6,888 nucleotides of DNA from positions 1 through 6,888 of the forward strand of contig JANYHQ010000668.1 of assembly GCA_025358985.1 (NCBI GenBank), given 5' to 3'. The position numbers and the translations under genes are program-made. Under the pieces are notes generated by a model. That model did no database searches, had not been told where the DNA came from, and saw only the letters and a list, made by a program, of their open reading frames with translations. The first letter of the stretch is position 1, and every line of letters starts with the position of its first letter. Below are positions 1 through 6,147 of this stretch, piece by piece. The stretch is from Acidimicrobiales bacterium (lineage in GTDB: Bacteria; Actinomycetota; Acidimicrobiia; Acidimicrobiales; JANYDT01).

Positions 1-1
1 G

Positions 2-13
2 TTCTGCGCAGAA
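2..13. repeat. Perfect 12-base palindrome at window edge
   Basis: TTCTGCGCAGAA reads the same on both strands and is followed by an A run. It could be an operator, or part of a larger structure cut by the window edge. The bases between it and the first gene (14-146) show no convincing promoter and only very short open frames. Confidence 0.3.
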
Positions 14-146
14 AAACACCCGTGGAGTTCTTCATCTATTGGCGATGATGCCCCATGGCAACTCTCGTGATCAAGCTGGTACATCGAATTGGGCGTCATG
101 TTACGGCCTTGAACATTGCAAAGGCACACTGAGTGGGTCAATTCTG

Positions 147-738
147 ATGGCTGACTTTGTCAATGCCGGCTACTTCGCTGTTCGTCGTGGTGAATCTGGC
201 GTTGTGAGTCTCTGTTCTCATGTTGTGGACGTTGCTCCGTTGACGTATTGGTTGTCGGACTGGGAAGCGGAAGCCACGACCTTTGGTGTCGAGGAGGATC
301 TATTGCAAGATGCAAAAGGATGGTTGACGAAAAACCGCTCCGAAACGTTGCTGCTTCGATTCTGTGACCGAGCACCAGCCATGGTGATTGGCATGTCTAT
401 TCATCGAGACATCGTTTCCTTGATGCTCAATGATTTTGAGGGCCAGAGACCGGAAGGTTCGAGCGCATACGAGTTACTCCGGCCCCGGGAAGCCACCGGC
501 GCCACCAACCGCTGTTCTTGGTTTCGATCTGCTCGATGTTGCCCCAGATATCGACCACGCTTGGAATTGTTACCGGAGGTTCTACGAGATGATTCCGCCA
601 TTGTCGATCACGAAAGTTTCGAATGGTCTCCTCGATCCAGAGGCGGATGTGCAAGCAGTGCTCGACTTCATCCAGGCTCACGAAGATGACGATTCTCCGA
701 ACAGGTTCTGGACGCCGTGGCTGATCACGCAATATTGA
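147..738 (+). pseudogene. Uncharacterised protein gene, broken by a one-base frameshift
   Basis: I do not recognise the family. The first part, from the ATG at 147, begins MADFVNAGYFAVRRG and reads in one frame to about 483. The natural continuation (AVLGFDLLDVAPDIDHAW, ending WTPWLITQY at 738) lies in another frame. Removing one C from the CCCC run at 483-486 joins them as ELLRPGKPPAPP and gives one acidic, soluble-looking protein of about 196 residues without signal peptide or membrane segment. A weak GAGTGGG purine stretch lies at 131-137, which favours 147 over the upstream in-frame ATG at 39, whose extra 36 residues look non-coding. The sampled composition (about 52% GC) is lower than the neighbours. 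The gene converges on the hydrolase gene, with 136 featureless bases between. The extra base may be a real mutation or a homopolymer sequencing error. Confidence 0.55.
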
Positions 739-874
739 CAGGTGGGTCAAGTGCGCTTGGGCAACCGGGGGTCGAAGGTCGCACGAAGGGGCGGGATGGG
801 ATGTGTCATCAGGCAAGAAAACACCACAGACGTGTTCAAAGAGGGCGCAACCCACGGATGCAGTAGGTCCGATG

Positions 875-1678
875 TCAGTGGTCGAGAAATGCAGCTACCT
901 GCACCGCCAACTGTTTCGGTCGTTCCAGTGTCACTAAGTGGCCAGCCTCTGGAATTTCCACCACGGTGGCATGAGGCACCAGTGTCTTCCATGCCGGCGC
1001 GAAATGCTGCGGTGCGATGAAGCGGTCTTCGGCCCCCCACGCCAACAGAGTGGGCGCGCAAAGGCGATACAGCCGCTTCGATAGACGCCGGTTAGGGATA
1101 GGGAACAGCACTTTGCCAGCCGTGCCCAGTCGCCGGGAATTGGAGATCATGAATGCTTCGATGGCCTTTGGGTCTTCGAAGTTGAAACCGCCGGTCATCA
1201 GCGACGTACCGAGATCGGCGTCGGCAAACAGCAGACGAGGAAACTCATACGGCAACGTGGCGAACAGATCGGCAATGGGGTGAGCGTCCAACCACAGGCC
1301 CAGCGGACCGATGAGTACCAACTTCGACAGATCGCGAGGGGCCAGACAGGCCATCTCGGCGGCGATCATGGCGCCGAAGTCGAGCCCCATCACGTGGGGC
1401 TTGTCACCTGTATGGGCACCGATGGCGTCCACCACATCCCAGCCATGCAGGGCAAAGTCTTGCATGTCCATCAGTCGATCCTCGGTGGGCTCTTCTCCGT
1501 AGCCCGGCCACTGCGGGGCATGGACCGTGTAGCCCGAATCGGCGAGGTGCTCCAGGAACGGCTCTTCGGCAAACAGACCGGATACTCCGTGGAAATACAC
1601 CACTGCCGGACCACTTTCTCCGTACTGTCGTACCTGCCCATCAAGGCCCAACCGCGTGGTGATGCCATAGGTACGCAT
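875..1678 (-). CDS. Alpha/beta-fold hydrolase with Asp nucleophile
   Basis: A 267-residue cytosolic alpha/beta hydrolase. The oxyanion-side motif is YFHGVSG near residues 24-30. The nucleophile elbow is HVMGLDFGAMIA, so the classical G-x-S-x-G has Asp (D100) in place of Ser. The acid is D218 in AWGAEDRF and the base is H247 in PEAGHLV. An Asp nucleophile is typical of epoxide hydrolases and haloalkane dehalogenases, but the HGxP motif of epoxide hydrolases is absent, so the reaction is not settled. The ATG start at 1678 lies 11 bases after the stop of the LLM oxidoreductase gene, so the two are very likely one operon. An alternative TTG start at 1693 overlaps the upstream stop as TTGA and has AGGA six bases before it; it would add five residues. 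The pairing suggests hydrolysis of the product of the flavin monooxygenase, which is inference. The fold is certain; the substrate is unknown. Confidence 0.9.
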   Translation of the reverse strand: MRTYGITTRLGLDGQVRQYGESGPAVVYFHGVSGLFAEEPFLEHLADSGYTVHAPQWPGYGEEPTEDRLMDMQDFALHGWDVVDAIGAHTGDKPHVMGLDFGAMIAAEMACLAPRDLSKLVLIGPLGLWLDAHPIADLFATLPYEFPRLLFADADLGTSLMTGGFNFEDPKAIEAFMISNSRRLGTAGKVLFPIPNRRLSKRLYRLCAPTLLAWGAEDRFIAPQHFAPAWKTLVPHATVVEIPEAGHLVTLERPKQLAVQVAAFLDH

Positions 1679-1689
1679 AGCTACTGCAG

Positions 1690-2946
1690 TCAAGGTCGTT
1701 CCTGGCGCAGACGTTCGGCAAACGTGGCTTCCGGTTGTACACGATCCTCCATCGGATGGATCCACCAGCGATCATCGCCGGCGTACTCGGGCCACATGTT
1801 GCGCAATTGTGGCATCACCTTCTCGGCGAACAACTGTGTGTTGATACGCACCTTCCAGTCCGGCATGTCGCCCATCTGGAACAAGCCGAACACCATACCG
1901 ATACGCAACCCTTTGATCATGTCCTCCATACGCTCGCGTACCGTGTCGGGACCCCCGGCAATGACATACCCGCCTTCCACCAGGTTCTTCCAGGTGAGCT
2001 CGGCAAAGGCTTTCTGCCTACTTTCACGGAGCTGACTGAGGGCCCCCGCCTTGATGGTTTTGATGGTGCGATACCCGGGCGGGTCGGCGAAACGGGGATC
2101 AACGTGCAGGCAGCGGTTGTAGAAGTAGAGGATATGCTCGGAGTACAACTCTTCGGCCTGAGCATCGCTCTCGGCGGTGCAGATGACTTGGGCGAAGCTG
2201 GCCCGATATGGCGACAGGTCCTTGCCCCGCTCGGCCACACGATTCCAGTAGCCATCCATGAGCATCTTGCCGGCTTTGTATCCACTAAATGATAAGTACG
2301 AATAGTTGTAGTCGTTGTCCAGGCAGAAGTCCCATGTCTCCACAGATCCGCCGCCGGGCACATAGATGGGCGGATTGGGACGCTGAATGGGTTTGGGCCA
2401 ACAGTTGACATAGCGCAACTGGTTGTATTTGCCGTCGAAGGCAAAGGGCTCGTCCTCGTGCCAGGCCCGCATGATGAGTTCGTGGGCTTCGAGATACTTG
2501 TCGCGAGTGAGTGCGGGGATCTGTCCGTAACAGAAGTTGGTGTCCATCGGTGTGCCCACCGGGAACCCCGCCACCAGTCGCCCACCGCTGATGACGTCGA
2601 GCATGGCGAACTCTTCGGCCACTCGAATGGGCGGATTGTACAGCGCAATGGAGTTGCCAATAACGCAGATGGCGGCACGACTGGTGCGCCGGGCCAGACC
2701 GGCGGCGATGAGGTTGGGGCTGGGCATGATGCCATAGCCGTTCTGGTGGTGTTCGTTGACGCCGATGCCATCGAAGCCGCACGCGTCGGCAAACTCCAAT
2801 TGGTCCATGTACTCGTGGTACACCGCGTTGGCCCTACGGGGGTCGAAATACTTCTGCGGGATGTCTACCCACACAGAGTTCGATTCCTCACGAAAGTTGT
2901 CCGGCAGATCCGGCCATGGCATCAGGTTGAACCAGCAGAATCGCAT
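1690..2946 (-). CDS. LLM-class (bacterial luciferase-like) flavin-dependent oxidoreductase
   Basis: A full-length 418-residue TIM-barrel flavin monooxygenase of the luciferase-like family. Such enzymes use FMNH2 supplied by a reductase, plus O2, to oxidise an organic substrate. Visible family marks are the N-terminal strand MRFCWFNLMPWPDLP, the GFDGIGVNEHH motif with N64-E65-H66-H67, the central GNSIALYNPPIRVAEEFAML and DVISGGRLVAGFPVGTP block at about residues 96-131, the insert with PPIYVPGGGS, and a C-terminal GGPDTVRERMEDM segment typical of the family. No flavin reductase gene is in the window, so reduced flavin must come from elsewhere. The ATG at 2946 has a good ribosome binding site eight bases upstream. 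The hydrolase gene follows after 11 bases, which suggests a shared catabolic or modification pathway. The substrate cannot be deduced from sequence. Confidence 0.93.
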   Translation of the reverse strand: MRFCWFNLMPWPDLPDNFREESNSVWVDIPQKYFDPRRANAVYHEYMDQLEFADACGFDGIGVNEHHQNGYGIMPSPNLIAAGLARRTSRAAICVIGNSIALYNPPIRVAEEFAMLDVISGGRLVAGFPVGTPMDTNFCYGQIPALTRDKYLEAHELIMRAWHEDEPFAFDGKYNQLRYVNCWPKPIQRPNPPIYVPGGGSVETWDFCLDNDYNYSYLSFSGYKAGKMLMDGYWNRVAERGKDLSPYRASFAQVICTAESDAQAEELYSEHILYFYNRCLHVDPRFADPPGYRTIKTIKAGALSQLRESRQKAFAELTWKNLVEGGYVIAGGPDTVRERMEDMIKGLRIGMVFGLFQMGDMPDWKVRINTQLFAEKVMPQLRNMWPEYAGDDRWWIHPMEDRVQPEATFAERLRQERP

Positions 2947-2953
2947 CAGCGTG

Positions 2954-2960
2954 TCCCTTC
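2954..2960 (-). promoter_or_regulatory. Ribosome binding site of the LLM oxidoreductase gene
   Basis: On the minus strand GAAGGGA stands eight bases before the ATG at 2946. It is the clearest Shine-Dalgarno match in the window and fixes this start. Confidence 0.6.
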
Positions 2961-3050
2961 ATCGAGCACTCTCGTTTCCGAGTACCTGCTGCCAGTATGT
3001 GCGCCGGGGGTTGACCTAGGCGAATCGAGCGGGTCACCGAGCCGTCCTAA

Positions 3051-3089
3051 CCCCAACAAGAATGGGTCACAAGTGCATTCTTGTTGGGG
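3051..3089. repeat. Perfect inverted repeat, hairpin 1 of a tandem pair
   Basis: Arms CCCCAACAAGAATG (3051-3064) and CATTCTTGTTGGGG (3076-3089) are perfectly complementary over 14 bases around an 11-base loop. It lies about 105 bases upstream of the LLM oxidoreductase start. No T run follows on either strand, so a classical intrinsic terminator is not clear. An operator or recombination-type site is equally possible. Confidence 0.8.
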
Positions 3090-3112
3090 AACATGGGCGT
3101 ATAGACACTTTT

Positions 3113-3151
3113 CCCAAACAAGAATGCTGATTGGACCCGTTCTTGTCTGGG
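3113..3151. repeat. Imperfect inverted repeat, hairpin 2 of a tandem pair
   Basis: Arms CCCAAACAAGAATG (3113-3126) and CGTTCTTGTCTGGG (3138-3151) enclose an 11-base loop. Of 14 positions, 12 are Watson-Crick pairs, one is a G-T wobble and one an A-C mismatch. Arm length, loop length and arm sequence match hairpin 1, whose left arm differs by one base; loop sequences differ. The unit therefore recurs with a 62-base period, and arm 2 of hairpin 1 can also pair with arm 1 of hairpin 2. Confidence 0.75.
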
Positions 3152-3440
3152 TTGTTACCAGCGGTTTGCCGCGCATCTTGGGGTCGCCGTCGTCTTTGAT
3201 GACTTGGCCGTTGGCATCCACGTCGATGTTCTCCACCACCCCGGCGATGAGCTTGCCCGGTGACCAAATCGGCTTTTCGCACCGCATACGTGGCGTCGAC
3301 GGCACCGCGTTTATGCGTGTACTGATCAGTGGCGAACCTGCCAACGCACATGTCACGGCGGCCGCCAGTAGTGCACTGGCACGAAGTCGTCGGGGAAGGC
3401 GAAGGTTGTTCACAGGTCTTTCGACGAACTTGACATTGCA
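3149..3440 (-). pseudogene. Possible frame-broken coding relic, family unknown
   Basis: This gene-free stretch (2947-3465) is not featureless. On the minus strand, the part at 3149-3257 reads GKLIAGVVENIDVDANGQ and on to KMRGKPLVTTQ with strongly GC-rich third positions, as in real genes. The preceding bases read more convincingly one frame over (GRFATDQYTHKRGAVDATYA, then VRKADLVTG), and before that a third frame gives DDFVPVHYWRPP. Joining them needs at least two frameshifts, one next to the GGGC at about 3255-3258. A single 155-residue open frame (2946-3413) crosses the region, but it runs through both hairpins and ends in low-complexity sequence, so I do not accept it as a gene, although its N-terminus resembles a signal peptide. 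The relic ends exactly at hairpin 2. No family is recognised. Confidence 0.3.
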
Positions 3441-3465
3441 TGTCGTTCCCGCAGACGCGTTGGTC

Positions 3466-3940
3466 TCAGCGCTTGTGGGCTACCAACACTCGTCGGAAGG
3501 GGAACCCTGCAGTATGTGCACATCCATGGTTTCCCATGCGTCCGCCGTGAGATCCATACCAAGATCGATGAGGGTCGTCGAGGTTGCCCGGCACTTGGAC
3601 GGCCGACCAGCCACCGGGGTTGAGATGCTCAACCAGTCGAGGTACGAAACGATCACGTCAAGTGGCGATGGCGGCACTCACGAGGTGATGTCTCCCTTGT
3701 AGAACGAGACGCAATCAGTAGTGAATGACTGGGCCGCCGCCAGCATCGCATCGTCAATGTCCACCCCACCACACGGGTGTCAGGCCAGCGCTGACCCAGG
3801 GTGGCGGTGAGTTCGCCGGACCCATAGCCCAAATCGACCACGGACAAGGGGTGCGTGGCACCGATGCGGTTCACCAACTCCACGAACGGACGTGACCGTT
3901 CATATGCATACCGAGCGTATTGATCGGGATCCCATGCCAT
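3466..3940 (-). pseudogene. Decayed second copy of the Tam-like methyltransferase gene
   Basis: From the ATG at 3940 (MAWDPDQYARYAYERSRPF) to the TGA at 3466 (FPFRRVLVAHKR) this matches the intact gene at 5172-5948 end to end, roughly 80% identical by eye over retained parts. Compared with it, blocks of about 40, 112 and 145 bases are missing, removing the post-motif region, the middle of the C-terminal half and most of the part after VHILQG. One base is also lost near 3766 (CCACGCCCACC has become CCACCCCACC), shifting frame just after the SAM-binding segment. The SAM motif reads VVDLGYGSGEL, with Tyr where the intact copy has Cys. With 475 rather than 777 bases and the frame broken, it cannot make a working enzyme. 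The divergence indicates an old paralogue or a related acquired copy, not a fresh duplication. Confidence 0.85.
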
Positions 3941-3946
3941 GGATAG

Positions 3947-4082
3947 GGTCTTCTTGATGTGCATGTGATCGGTGTCGTCGATCTCGCCGGTGTGCCGCTG
4001 GTGGTGCACGTCGAGTACAAGACGGTAGGGCCGCTGTGCGCGGGTTGCGGCCAGGCGGGCGTGGTGGAAGGAAAGCGACGCG
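3947..4082 (+). mobile_element. Remnant of an ISL3-type transposase N-terminus
   Basis: The plus strand reads GLLDVHVIGVVDLAGVPL, then VVHVEYKTVGPLCAGCG and a basic end QAGVVEGKRR. This resembles the N-terminal zinc-binding segment of ISL3-family transposases as I know it: a hydrophobic opening, a VVHVE-type strand and a C-x-x-C pair (here CAGC). In complete proteins a VDLP-x-x-GRP type segment and the catalytic DDE domain follow. Here the similarity stops at about 4082, and a TAG lies just upstream at 3944, so only about 45 codons survive. It begins six bases from the start codon of the methyltransferase pseudogene and ends just before the GC-rich ornithine cyclodeaminase-like gene. No terminal inverted repeats were found. 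The assignment comes from recalled family pattern, not from a search. Confidence 0.55.
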
Positions 4083-4088
4083 GGTTGT

Positions 4089-4094
4089 TATCGT
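4089..4094 (+). promoter_or_regulatory. Possible -10 element of a leaderless transcript
   Basis: TATCGT fits the actinobacterial TAnnnT pattern and ends six bases before the ATG at 4101, which would put the transcription start on the A of the start codon. There is no ribosome binding site at normal distance (GGAAGGAAAG is 25 bases away). The -35 region is poor. Confidence 0.3.
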
Positions 4095-4100
4095 GGTCCG

Positions 4101-5084
4101 ATGCTCATCCTGTCCTCGGCCGACACGAAATCGCTGCTCGATCCCGATGCCCTCCGGCAGGCGCTTGCGTCCGCGATGGCGGACCTCAGCGCCGGCCGTG
4201 CCTCGATGCCGCCTCGGATCGCAGCCTACGTCGAGGAGCGGGGCGGGTTCGTGGCGGCGATGCCGGCGTACCTCCCGGCGACGAGCACTGTCGCGGCCAA
4301 GCTCGTCAGCCTCTATCCAGGAAACGCCGGCACCGCGTTGCCGACGCACCAGGCGATCGTAATCGTGTTCGACGCCGCAAACGGTCAGCCGGTCGCGCTG
4401 CTCGACGGCACCTCGATCACCACGGCGCGCACGGCCGCAGGTTCGGCACTCGCGACCGACCTACTCGCGCGGTCCGACGCGACAGTGCTGGCGATCGTCG
4501 GCACGGGCGTGCAGGCACGCGCCCACGCCCACGCTGTCATCCGCGTCCGGCCGTTCCGGGAGCTGCGGATCACCGGCCGCGATCCGGGGCGCGCCGCCGC
4601 CGTCGCCGCGGAGTTGCGGGGCGTACTCGACGTCGAGATCGTCGTGGCCGCCAACGCCGCGGATGCGTGCGCCGGCGCCGACGTCGTGTGCCTGACGACC
4701 AGCGCCGCGGAGCCGGTCATCGGGCGGGCAGACCTCGCACCCGGAACGCACGTGAACTCCGTCGGGTTCGAAAACGTCGGAAGAGAGGTCGATTCGGCGA
4801 CAGTGGCCGACGCGCTGGTCGTGGTCGAATCGCGGGCGTCCGTGCTGGCTCCGCCGCCGGCCGGCTCCTACGACCTGCGCGTGCCGATCAGCGAGGGCCT
4901 CCTCGATCCCGGCGACCTGGTCGAGATTGGTGAACTCGTCGACGGTACGGCGAGCGGCCGCACGTCGGCGGAGCAATTGACGCTGTACAAGTCCGTCGGG
5001 GTCGCGGTCCAGGACGCGGCCGCAGCCGCGCTCGTCCTCGCCGCCGCACGCGAGGCCGGTCTCGGCTTCGAGTTCGACCTGTAG
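4101..5084 (+). CDS. Ornithine cyclodeaminase/mu-crystallin family protein
   Basis: A complete 327-residue NAD(P)-dependent enzyme of the ornithine cyclodeaminase/mu-crystallin family, whose members include ornithine cyclodeaminases, ketimine reductases and amino-acid dehydrogenases. Visible marks: R39 in PPRIAAY, M54-P55 after GGFVAA, K67 in AAKLVSLYPGN, the DGTSITTARTAA helix with R110, the Rossmann motif IVGTGVQARAHA (G134-Q138), HVNSVGFENVGREVD (217-231), and YKSVGVAVQDAA near the end. The position of the catalytic Asp of true ornithine cyclodeaminase (D228 in the Pseudomonas enzyme) appears to be Glu224, so cyclodeaminase activity should not be assumed. The start follows the family N-terminus. 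GC is near 70% with heavy GCC/CGC/GTC use, unlike the methyltransferase copies on both sides (about 57% in a sampled line). With the adjacent transposase remnant this suggests horizontal transfer. It converges on the intact methyltransferase gene, 87 bases away. Confidence 0.92.
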   Translation: MLILSSADTKSLLDPDALRQALASAMADLSAGRASMPPRIAAYVEERGGFVAAMPAYLPATSTVAAKLVSLYPGNAGTALPTHQAIVIVFDAANGQPVALLDGTSITTARTAAGSALATDLLARSDATVLAIVGTGVQARAHAHAVIRVRPFRELRITGRDPGRAAAVAAELRGVLDVEIVVAANAADACAGADVVCLTTSAAEPVIGRADLAPGTHVNSVGFENVGREVDSATVADALVVVESRASVLAPPPAGSYDLRVPISEGLLDPGDLVEIGELVDGTASGRTSAEQLTLYKSVGVAVQDAAAAALVLAAAREAGLGFEFDL

Positions 5085-5115
5085 CCGGCTGACCCGCAAG
5101 GCCGCCTCCGCTGGA

Positions 5116-5130
5116 TCGTCGGGTCGACGA
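5116..5130. terminator. Small hairpin between convergent genes
   Basis: TCGTCG-GGT-CGACGA forms a perfect six-pair stem with a three-base loop, 32 bases after the stop of the cyclodeaminase-like gene and 42 bases before the end of the methyltransferase gene. No T run follows, so a terminator role is only suggested by position. Confidence 0.25.
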
Positions 5131-5171
5131 ACGAGTCGTGGCCTCTGGTTCCCGCCTATGAGATGATCTTT

Positions 5172-5948
5172 TCAGCGTTTGTGAGCCACCACGAAGACTC
5201 GTCGGAACGGAAACGGCGTACCCCAGGGCCGTGATCCGTACGCTTTGCGCAGGAGGGGGGCGAGGTCATCACAGAACTCGATTTGCTGATCCGGTGTGAG
5301 CCGGCTGAGCACCGGGCGCAGTCCAGTACCCTTCACCCACTCGAGCACTGGATTCTCACCCTGAAGTATGTGTACGTAGGTGGTTTCCCAGGCGTCCACC
5401 GTGAGTTCCATTCCGAGATCGCTGAGCAGGCTGAGGTACACCTCTGCTGGATACGACGAGTGCGTACGCTCAGCGAGGTCCCCGAATTGCTCCGTCCACT
5501 GCGGCCTGGCTCGTACCTGGCGAATGGCTTGATGGTGGGGGGCGTCGAGGTTGCCTGGCACTTGAACGGCCAACCAGCCATCGGGATTGAGATGCTCAAC
5601 CAGTCGAGGCAGTTGACTCAGATGGCCAGGCACCCATTGCAGGGCTGCGTTCGACACGATCACGTCGACCGGCGATGGCGGTGCCCACACGGCGATGTCG
5701 CCTTTGGAGAAGGAAACGCGATCAGTGGTGATCGACTCGGCCGCCGCCAGCATGGAGTCGTCATTGTCCACGCCCACCACATTGGCGTCGGGCCAGCGCT
5801 TGCTCAAGGTGGAGGTGAGCTCGCCAGACCCACAGCCCAGATCCACCACGGCGGGGGGATGGGTGGCCCCGATGCGGTTCACCAACTCCATGAACGGACG
5901 GGACCGTTCATCTGCGTACCGTGCGTATTGGCCAGGATCCCAAGTCAT
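5172..5948 (-). CDS. tam: Trans-aconitate 2-methyltransferase-like SAM methyltransferase
   Basis: A complete 258-residue class I SAM-dependent methyltransferase, close in length to E. coli Tam (about 252). Tam methylates trans-aconitate, an inhibitor of aconitase, in the cytosol. Family marks: N-terminus MTWDPGQYARYADERSRPF, SAM motif I VVDLGCGSGEL (residues 34-44), the acidic end of strand 2 in VVGVDNDDSML (D61), SFSKGDIAVW, the DVIVSNAALQWVPGH block with motif IV, and the VQVPGNLDAP segment expected in Tam. The ATG at 5948 matches the family start. No ribosome binding site precedes it, but a TATCCT element at 5957-5962 would allow a transcript with a two-base leader. It runs in the same direction as the upstream MeaB-type gene, with 261 bases between containing three CACGTG boxes. 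A decayed copy lies at 3466-3940. Assignment to Tam is by recognisable sequence; substrate not proven. Confidence 0.88.
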   Translation of the reverse strand: MTWDPGQYARYADERSRPFMELVNRIGATHPPAVVDLGCGSGELTSTLSKRWPDANVVGVDNDDSMLAAAESITTDRVSFSKGDIAVWAPPSPVDVIVSNAALQWVPGHLSQLPRLVEHLNPDGWLAVQVPGNLDAPHHQAIRQVRARPQWTEQFGDLAERTHSSYPAEVYLSLLSDLGMELTVDAWETTYVHILQGENPVLEWVKGTGLRPVLSRLTPDQQIEFCDDLAPLLRKAYGSRPWGTPFPFRRVFVVAHKR

Positions 5949-5956
5949 TAGGGGTA

Positions 5957-5962
5957 AGGATA
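5957..5962 (-). promoter_or_regulatory. Possible -10 element for the methyltransferase gene
   Basis: On the minus strand TATCCT lies eight bases before the ATG at 5948, which would place the start of transcription about two bases before the start codon. The spacing recalls leaderless actinobacterial promoters. No good -35 hexamer is visible. Confidence 0.3.
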
Positions 5963-5997
5963 CAAGTACGAGACAAGTTTGCGAGACTTGGCCGTCG

Positions 5998-6034
5998 GTT
6001 GCGCCACGGACCCTGGTCGAATCGTCACGTGACA
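5998..6034. repeat. Direct repeat copy 1 with CACGTG box
   Basis: A 37-base unit starting GTTGCGCC and ending in the box CGAATCGTCACGTGAC plus A. It recurs 44 bases further on at 6042-6078 with three mismatches; the last 21 bases (6014-6034 and 6058-6078) are identical. The core GTCACGTGAC (6024-6033) is a perfect 10-base palindrome. It lies 76 bases upstream of the methyltransferase start. Confidence 0.9.
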
Positions 6035-6041
6035 GACGTGA

Positions 6042-6078
6042 GTTGCGCCGCGAACCATGGTCGAATCGTCACGTGACA
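6042..6078. repeat. Direct repeat copy 2 with CACGTG box
   Basis: The second copy of the 37-base unit, with core palindrome GTCACGTGAC at 6068-6077. The 44-base period is close to four helical turns, so both cores would face roughly the same side of the DNA. This is the geometry expected for paired binding sites of a dimeric regulator; which regulator is unknown. Confidence 0.9.
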
Positions 6079-6147
6079 CGACGGCTCCGGCGCAAGGCGA
6101 GTTTCGCCAGTGCGATTCGACTACGGGATTTCCAGTTGGCCGATTTG

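Noticed and set aside
55..132. A 25-codon open frame starting MATLVIKLVHRIGRH
   Set aside because: Too short to judge, no ribosome binding site, and no clear link to the following gene.
3051..3151. Integron attC sites as an explanation of the tandem hairpins
   Set aside because: The arms contain CCCCAAC and GTTGGGG, which look similar, but the RYYYAAC/GTTRRRY core rules and the usual spacer arrangement are not met, and no cassette array or integrase is present.
2946..3413. A 155-codon minus-strand open frame whose stop overlaps the LLM start as TGATG and whose N-terminus resembles a signal peptide
   Set aside because: It crosses both inverted repeats, changes character part-way and ends in low-complexity sequence. 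The better coding signal switches frame inside it. Treated as relic plus intergenic DNA.
2458..3702. A 414-codon open frame on the plus strand
   Set aside because: It runs antisense through the LLM oxidoreductase gene, both hairpins and the methyltransferase pseudogene, and its protein has no family features. It is a shadow of GC-rich minus-strand genes.
3959..4933. A 324-codon plus-strand open frame starting with the transposase-like segment
   Set aside because: Only the first 40 or so codons look like a protein. The rest is an Arg-rich out-of-frame reading of the cyclodeaminase-like gene.
5283..5951. A 222-codon plus-strand open frame opposite tam
   Set aside because: Fully antisense to a clearly recognised methyltransferase and without family features.
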